Part shown: piece by piece, positions 7,556 through 11,193 of the stretch
Position numbering within the stretch: position 1 is the first letter of the stretch
How the letters are laid out: each line of letters starts with the position of its first letter
NCBI GenBank assembly: GCA_026418755.1
Contig: JAOAAR010000029.1
Span: 1-11,193 of the forward strand
Reading direction: 5' to 3'
Source of the DNA: Planctomycetota bacterium
GTDB taxonomy: Bacteria > Planctomycetota > SKW154
Length of the DNA: 11,193 nucleotides
Translations under genes and position numbers: made by a program
Notes under the pieces: generated by a model
Database searches by the model: none
The model's input: only the letters and a program-made list of their open reading frames with translations
What the model was told of the DNA's origin: nothing

Positions 7556-8536
7556 TCAACGCGTTTTTCTTTCTGTCTCTTTTGAAAGTTCACTAACGAC
7601 AAACTGGGTCACCGCCTCTACGCTCATCCCGGAAAAAGTGATTCCTGCCGCAGACTTGTGACCTCCTCCACCATAACGCATCGCAAACTTGTTCAGGTCA
7701 ACCCCACCGTTTGAACGCATACTCACCTTTACTCTCCCGTCTTCCATCTCCCTCACATACATTCCTATCACTACTCCAGCAACTGAACGCGGAAACTCTG
7801 CAAACTCCTGGGTATCATCAGGCTCTCCACCCGTCTCCTCAAAATCTTTCCAGTAAAGCGTAATCCACGCAATCTTCTTGTTGCCCGTCATAGCAAGACG
7901 GGAAAGTGCCCTTGCTTGCAACGCAAGTTGCGCATCCGTCATACTCCGATACACTTCGTTGACGACTTTCTGGGTATCCACTCCTTTGTCTAACAAATCG
8001 GCAGCAATACGGAGAGTAACAGGACTCGTGTTATCGTATGTGAAACGCCCTGTGTCCGTAAAAAGCGCCACATACAAAAGAAACGCTGCCTCCTCGTCAA
8101 TCTCAAAACCATTCTCTTTTAAGAGGTGAAAAAGAATCTCGCCTGTAGAAGACGCTTCCGAATCAACCAGAGTGTTCTCTCCGAAACCGTCGTTTGAACA
8201 GTGATGGTCAATGTTGAGAACCTTGTGTCTACTCAGGTCAATCATCTCGCTTACAAGCCCCATCCGCTTCCACGCTCCGATATCCAAAACCACTGCAGTA
8301 TCGAACTCATAATTCGTGCCTTGCGAATATGTTTTTATCTCCGCACTCTTAGGAAGAAACCGCAGAAAACGCGGCACAGCGTGCTCGTTCACAATAACAT
8401 ACTCTTTCCCCAAACTCCTCAACACCTTCGCTACCACCAGTTCAGACGCAACCGCATCCCCATCCAGATATATATGCGATGTAACAAGGAACTTTTTCCC
8501 TTTCTCTAACATTTTCCAAGCGTCTCTGTAATCCAT
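7556..8536 (-). CDS. nrnA: NrnA-type DHH/DHHA1 phosphoesterase (nanoRNase / pAp phosphatase)
   Basis: Members of this family degrade short oligoribonucleotides (2-5 nt) to mononucleotides, and many also dephosphorylate pAp to AMP. They act in the cytoplasm with divalent metal. The 326-residue product has an N-terminal DHH domain and a C-terminal DHHA1 domain. Visible metal ligands are His21, Asp25 and Asp27 in SHIYLDGDA, Asp85 in VVLDIG, the signature Asp110-His111-His112 (NIDHH), and Asp161 in LFTDTGRF. The DHHA1 domain has the substrate-binding GGGGHKSAAG (289-298). The usual HxxPDGDA motif has Leu24 in place of Pro. I chose the ATG at 8536, because AGGAG (8543-8547) is 6 nt from it; a GTG one codon earlier (8539) is only 3 nt away. 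No rbfA or truB partner is adjacent, unlike many genomes. A c-di-AMP or pGpG role for the family is possible but not visible. Confidence 0.9.
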   Translation of the reverse strand: MDYRDAWKMLEKGKKFLVTSHIYLDGDAVASELVVAKVLRSLGKEYVIVNEHAVPRFLRFLPKSAEIKTYSQGTNYEFDTAVVLDIGAWKRMGLVSEMIDLSRHKVLNIDHHCSNDGFGENTLVDSEASSTGEILFHLLKENGFEIDEEAAFLLYVALFTDTGRFTYDNTSPVTLRIAADLLDKGVDTQKVVNEVYRSMTDAQLALQARALSRLAMTGNKKIAWITLYWKDFEETGGEPDDTQEFAEFPRSVAGVVIGMYVREMEDGRVKVSMRSNGGVDLNKFAMRYGGGGHKSAAGITFSGMSVEAVTQFVVSELSKETERKTR

Positions 8537-8542
8537 CACTAA

Positions 8543-8547
8543 CTCCT
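8543..8547 (-). promoter_or_regulatory. Ribosome binding site deciding the nrnA start
   Basis: On the minus strand AGGAG lies 6 nt before the ATG at 8536 and 3 nt before the adjacent in-frame GTG at 8539. The spacing favours ATG. Confidence 0.65.
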
Positions 8548-8579
8548 GCTATACCCTATCCCTTCTCATGAGAGAATAA

Positions 8580-8608
8580 TGAATACTAAAACCTTCTCCC
8601 AAAATCAA
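8580..8608 (-). promoter_or_regulatory. Low-confidence promoter for nrnA
   Basis: On the minus strand TTGATT (8603-8608, four of six consensus bases) is followed after 17 bp by TATTCA (8580-8585, three of six). It is the best pair I found upstream of nrnA in the 155-bp divergent gap, but the -10 is poor. Confidence 0.25.
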
Positions 8609-8614
8609 ACTCAT

Positions 8615-8643
8615 TTCTTAAATCTTTGTTTCTGCTTTATATT
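8615..8643 (+). promoter_or_regulatory. Low-confidence promoter for the GT-C-like gene
   Basis: TTCTTA (8615-8620) and TATATT (8638-8643) are 17 bp apart. The -10 is the same hexamer as in the strong pilB promoter, while the -35 matches only three of six consensus bases. It would start transcription near 8650, upstream of the inverted repeat at 8657-8670. Confidence 0.3.
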
Positions 8644-8656
8644 CCTCTCTTTTTCG

Positions 8657-8670
8657 TTTATCTTGATAAA
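8657..8670. repeat. Short inverted repeat upstream of the GT-C-like gene
   Basis: TTTATC-TT-GATAAA is a perfect pair of 6-bp arms around two T residues. It ends 21 nt before the ATG at 8692 and just upstream of the AGAAGGGG ribosome site. As DNA it could be a small operator; as RNA its 2-nt loop is too tight to form well. No function is assigned. Confidence 0.4.
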
Positions 8671-8691
8671 AGCGAGAAGGGGCAGAAGACG

Positions 8692-10338
8692 ATGCGAAAA
8701 ATAGAGATACCTACAACGCTGGTCGCTGTTTTGTCATTAAGCCTTCTTCTCTTTCTTTTCTCCTTCCGAAAAATTTACGAGGAGGATTTTTTCTGGCATA
8801 AAGAGACAGGCAGACTGATTCTCGAAAAAGGGTTTTCGAAAATTGATGAATTCTCTTTCACCGCTGAAAACGCTCCTCTCATCAACCTCTCCTCTCTTGC
8901 TCAAGTTCTCTTCTTCCTTTTCGGTGACACAGGGACTCAATTCTTGAGGAGCATTTTAGTCGTTGCAATGTTTCTGCTTCCACTTCTCTTCTTTCCGTTC
9001 AAAGAGGCTTTTTGGCGGCTGGTTGCCTGCACCTTATCACTTCTTGGAGCCGTCGCCGCATCTTCACGATACCTCTGCCGTCCTGCTCTCTTCAGCGACT
9101 TCCTCTTCGTCCTCTTTATCCTTTTGATTCTCCGCCTCCGCGGCAGAAAACTGCTCATTCTGGCTCCCTTAACCGCTTTGTGGGTGAACCTTCACAACGG
9201 TGTCCTTCTATCTCCGGTTTTACTTCTCTGCGCAATGGTTGCTCTTCTTGTGAGCCGATTCTTGAAAACAGAAACAGAAACAGAACCCTGCCTCCGTCAT
9301 CTTCTCCTTTCTCTGGTAGCCGTCCTCGCCGCCACTTTCGTCAACCCACACTTCAGCGACGGTGCACTCTACCCATTCCTCTTCTTCACAAAACCCACCG
9401 CATACGCTAATGTCCTTGAATGGACATCCCCCATAAACGAACTGGCAGACTTCTTCTCCTCAAAACTTCTCTCTTATAAACTCCTCTTCATCGCTCTTAT
9501 CGCCACCACAATCTCCTCTTATCACAGGTGGCGCTCCTTCAGAATCACTATCACAGCACTTATCATTTTCCTCTCTCTCCTCGCTCACCGTAACATCTCT
9601 CTCTTCGCAGTAATAGCACCTACCTTCATAGCAGCCAACATCCAAGATACTCTATATAACATATCAATCCCGCAGATTCTTTTAAGACTACTTAAATATG
9701 GGCTGTTGCTCATAATTTTGACCGTTTCTGCTGTTATAAGCATCCTCTGCGTGACCAACTCCTTCTGGCGCTCAAGACACCTTTACGACATCTCCTTCGG
9801 AACAGGCATCTCGAAGGTTACATTTCCTCTCAACCTCCCACCATTCCTCCAGGAGAACCCTAACTTGAAACACCTCTTCCACAACTACGAACTAGGTGGC
9901 TTCCTCATCTCCAAATGCGCTCGAAAACCATTCCTTGACGGCAGACTCGTCCACTTCCCCGAAACTGTTCACAATGACTATCGCAACGCCATAACCCAAC
10001 CTCCCAGAATAGAAAGCCTTGCCCAGAAATGGAATCTTGACGGGGTCCTCTTGGAACACCACCGCGGCAGATTTGACCTTCTCATCACATATCTCTACAA
10101 AAGCGCTCAGTGGGAGTTGCTCTATGCTGATTGCTGCGTCCTTTTGTTCAAAAAACGCTCCCTTCTCCATTCCCCTTCCACCAAAAACAGAGAAGTGCTG
10201 GAAACGCTCGTCAACAGATTCAAAAAAGGGGAGTACCCTGCAAGCGACTATCCTGAATATGACAGAGAATCTCTCATCCGATTGCTTTCTCTCCTCGGAG
10301 AATCCCATTTAATAGAGTCGCTTGATACCCTAAAATAG
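8692..10338 (+). CDS. Multi-pass membrane protein, GT-C-like predicted glycosyltransferase
   Basis: This 548-residue integral membrane protein has roughly ten hydrophobic segments between residues 8 and 355 and a soluble C-terminal part of about 190 residues. The order of motifs resembles a widespread uncharacterised GT-C-type family, thought to transfer sugars from polyprenyl-phosphate carriers on the outer face of the inner membrane. Visible correspondences are an acidic DFFWH..TG motif (32-40) in the first loop, FSFTAEN (55-61), RPALFS (130-135), WVNLHNG (164-170), VNPH (217-220), EWTSP (243-247), and in the soluble part NYELGGFLI (398-406) with FLDGR (414-418). Where I expect a His-Glu pair after the TA.. 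motif, this protein has LINLSSLAQ, so it is divergent. The ATG at 8692 follows AGAAGGGG with about 9-nt spacing; an in-frame TTG at 8626 lacks a ribosome site. The gene stands alone between divergent nrnA and convergent ruvC. Substrate unknown. Confidence 0.6.
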   Translation: MRKIEIPTTLVAVLSLSLLLFLFSFRKIYEEDFFWHKETGRLILEKGFSKIDEFSFTAENAPLINLSSLAQVLFFLFGDTGTQFLRSILVVAMFLLPLLFFPFKEAFWRLVACTLSLLGAVAASSRYLCRPALFSDFLFVLFILLILRLRGRKLLILAPLTALWVNLHNGVLLSPVLLLCAMVALLVSRFLKTETETEPCLRHLLLSLVAVLAATFVNPHFSDGALYPFLFFTKPTAYANVLEWTSPINELADFFSSKLLSYKLLFIALIATTISSYHRWRSFRITITALIIFLSLLAHRNISLFAVIAPTFIAANIQDTLYNISIPQILLRLLKYGLLLIILTVSAVISILCVTNSFWRSRHLYDISFGTGISKVTFPLNLPPFLQENPNLKHLFHNYELGGFLISKCARKPFLDGRLVHFPETVHNDYRNAITQPPRIESLAQKWNLDGVLLEHHRGRFDLLITYLYKSAQWELLYADCCVLLFKKRSLLHSPSTKNREVLETLVNRFKKGEYPASDYPEYDRESLIRLLSLLGESHLIESLDTLK

Positions 10339-10388
10339 CACTTTCTGAAAGAAGATAGGGAAAAGTGTTCGGGGTGAGAAGAAGAGAG

Positions 10389-10862
10389 TTAAATAGTTGA
10401 GTTGCTTCTGCGGTGGAGGAAACAGAGGGCGCAAGCAACCGCGTCTGCCGGATCCGAAGACGGTGTATCTTCGCCGAAAAGCATCCTTACTATCCGGAGA
10501 ACCTGCTCTTTTGATGCGCGTCCGTTGCCTGTCACCGCTTTTTTAATCACAGAAGGCTCGTATTCCGTTATGGCAACTCCTGCCTCCGCAGAGGCAAGTA
10601 CCGCAGCAGAATGAAGCATCCCCATTGAAAGCGCTGTTTGAATATTCTGCGCGTGGATGGGTCTCTCAATGGCGACCGCATCGGGTATAGTGCGTTTTAT
10701 CAAATTCTGGATTGCTCCGTATAGCCAAAAAAGCCGCTCTTTGAAATCCTCTGCAGGCGCTCGTAGAGTGCCATTCTCCACTATTTTGAGCAAACCGTCC
10801 ACTTCTTCCAAAAGCGCATACCCTGTCGCCCTACTCCCCATATCAAGCCCTAATACGCGCAA
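10389..10862 (-). CDS. ruvC: Crossover junction endodeoxyribonuclease RuvC
   Basis: RuvC is the dimeric, Mg-dependent nuclease that cuts Holliday junctions at the end of homologous recombination, working with RuvAB. Started at the TTG at 10862, the product is 157 residues and begins MRVLGLDMGS. The catalytic acids then fall at Asp7, Glu66, Asp137 and Asp140, almost exactly as in E. coli RuvC (7, 66, 138, 141). The family stretch KKAVTGNGRASKEQV (107-121) is intact. Asp7 is followed by Met where most family members have Pro. The start is not certain: AAGGAGG (10864-10870) is only 1 nt from the TTG, and a GTG at 10886 would add 8 residues. The alignment of catalytic positions favours the TTG. 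It lies 28 bp downstream of a beta-barrel gene on the same strand; no ruvA or ruvB is visible. The C-terminus is slightly short compared with E. coli (173). Confidence 0.9.
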   Translation of the reverse strand: MRVLGLDMGSRATGYALLEEVDGLLKIVENGTLRAPAEDFKERLFWLYGAIQNLIKRTIPDAVAIERPIHAQNIQTALSMGMLHSAAVLASAEAGVAITEYEPSVIKKAVTGNGRASKEQVLRIVRMLFGEDTPSSDPADAVACALCFLHRRSNSTI

Positions 10863-10863
10863 G

Positions 10864-10870
10864 CCTCCTT
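10864..10870 (-). promoter_or_regulatory. Ribosome-site-like AAGGAGG adjacent to the ruvC TTG
   Basis: On the minus strand a strong AAGGAGG ends 1 nt before the TTG at 10862. Such spacing is normally too short for efficient initiation, which leaves the ruvC start open between this TTG and the GTG at 10886 (which has no good ribosome site). It lies in the 28-bp gap between the beta-barrel stop and the TTG. Confidence 0.4.
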
Positions 10871-10890
10871 CCCTCTCTTCCTTCACCCTT

Positions 10891-11193
10891 TCAGAAGTAA
10901 ATCGCAAAAGAGAGTTCAAGCATATCCTCGATATTACTATCGCTGTCTATCAGTCGCCGATACGAGAGTTCAATGAAAAAGTTTGAAAGAGTATCCCAAC
11001 CCACTTTCAAAATGAAGATACCAGAATTGTTCTTTTCACTGCTCCTTGTTCCTGCAAGTTCGTATCTGATGACTTCTTGAGCAAGACCCAGTCCTGCTCC
11101 CGCATAAAAATGAGGGGCATCCGCTTTATAAAGAACATTTCTTAAGTAGCAGAGTGAGATGTCCCAGTAACTCTCCTCGATACTGTCGTATAC
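10891..11193 (-). CDS. Probable outer-membrane beta-barrel protein, C-terminal fragment
   Basis: On the minus strand the frame is open from the right edge of the window to a TGA at 10891-10893, giving 100 residues with no visible start because the gene runs off the window. The sequence alternates hydrophobic and polar residues in runs typical of transmembrane beta-strands: YWDISLCYL, HFYAGAGLGLAQEV, GIFILKVGWDTL, NFFIELSYRRL and MLELSFAIYF. Short polar turns (TRSSEKNNS, DSDSNIED) separate them. It ends in an aromatic strand with terminal Phe, the signal recognised by the BAM machinery in many outer-membrane proteins. I do not recognise a specific family; a small OmpA/OmpW-like or conserved outer-membrane barrel is possible. 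The stop is 28 bp before the ruvC TTG, so the two genes may be co-transcribed. That it is a barrel is inferred from pattern, not homology. Confidence 0.65.
   Translation of the reverse strand, partial: VYDSIEESYWDISLCYLRNVLYKADAPHFYAGAGLGLAQEVIRYELAGTRSSEKNNSGIFILKVGWDTLSNFFIELSYRRLIDSDSNIEDMLELSFAIYF

Noticed and set aside
8564..8573. Palindrome TCTCATGAGA in the divergent gap
   Set aside because: At 10 bp with no second copy it is within what chance allows; no regulator is suggested.
8626..8691. TTG start adding 22 residues to the GT-C-like protein
   Set aside because: No ribosome site precedes it, and it would cover the inverted repeat and the AGAAGGGG site that suits the ATG at 8692.
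9892..10308. Antisense open frame of 138 codons opposite the GT-C-like gene
   Set aside because: It lies opposite the soluble domain of a real gene and has no domain or ribosome site that I can support.
10339..10367. CACTTT/AAAGTG stem between the GT-C-like gene and ruvC
   Set aside because: The stem is AT-rich with a 17-nt loop and no good T-tract on either strand, so it is not a convincing terminator.
10863..10919. TTG at 10919 as the ruvC start
   Set aside because: It would overlap the end of the beta-barrel gene and add 19 residues ahead of the family's usual N-terminus.

Overview
The window is a moderate-GC bacterial chromosome segment. It looks like a Gram-negative (diderm) organism: it carries core type IV pilus (T4P) motor genes, and at the right edge the C-terminus of what appears to be an outer-membrane beta-barrel protein ending in Phe. 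GTG and TTG starts are used several times. Protein motifs alone do not let me name a phylum; nothing marks it as a close relative of a well-studied model species, and an uncultured lineage is possible.

Left part (1-7478, all plus strand): the end of an elongation factor G family gene, then pilT (retraction ATPase), pilB (assembly ATPase), pilC (inner-membrane platform), pilS (membrane sensor kinase) and pilR (sigma-54 response regulator). EF-G and pilT are 16 bp apart. A near-consensus housekeeping promoter (TTGACA, 17-bp spacer, TATATT) starts 3 bp after the pilT stop, so pilB-pilC-pilS-pilR probably form their own transcription unit. PilB and PilT would drive extension and retraction through PilC. 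PilS would sense a membrane signal and phosphorylate PilR, which in known systems activates sigma-54 promoters such as that of the major pilin. No pilin, alignment-complex (PilMNOP) or secretin (PilQ) gene lies in the window, so these must be elsewhere.

Middle part (7479-8691): pilR converges on a minus-strand nrnA-type DHH/DHHA1 phosphoesterase gene. A 155-bp divergent intergenic region then separates nrnA from a plus-strand gene.

Right part (8692-11193): a large multi-pass membrane protein of the GT-C-like predicted glycosyltransferase type (plus strand) converges on ruvC (minus strand). Upstream of ruvC on the minus strand is the C-terminal 100 residues of a probable outer-membrane beta-barrel protein, cut by the window edge.

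I see no insertion sequence, CRISPR array, tRNA, rRNA or prophage. Most of the window is recognisable housekeeping or pilus machinery and I do not see a clearly new system. The points most worth checking are the divergent GT-C-like protein, the pilS/pilR overlap with its PilS C-terminal extension, the possible hairpin at the pilS start, the EF-G/pilT linkage and the beta-barrel/ruvC pairing.
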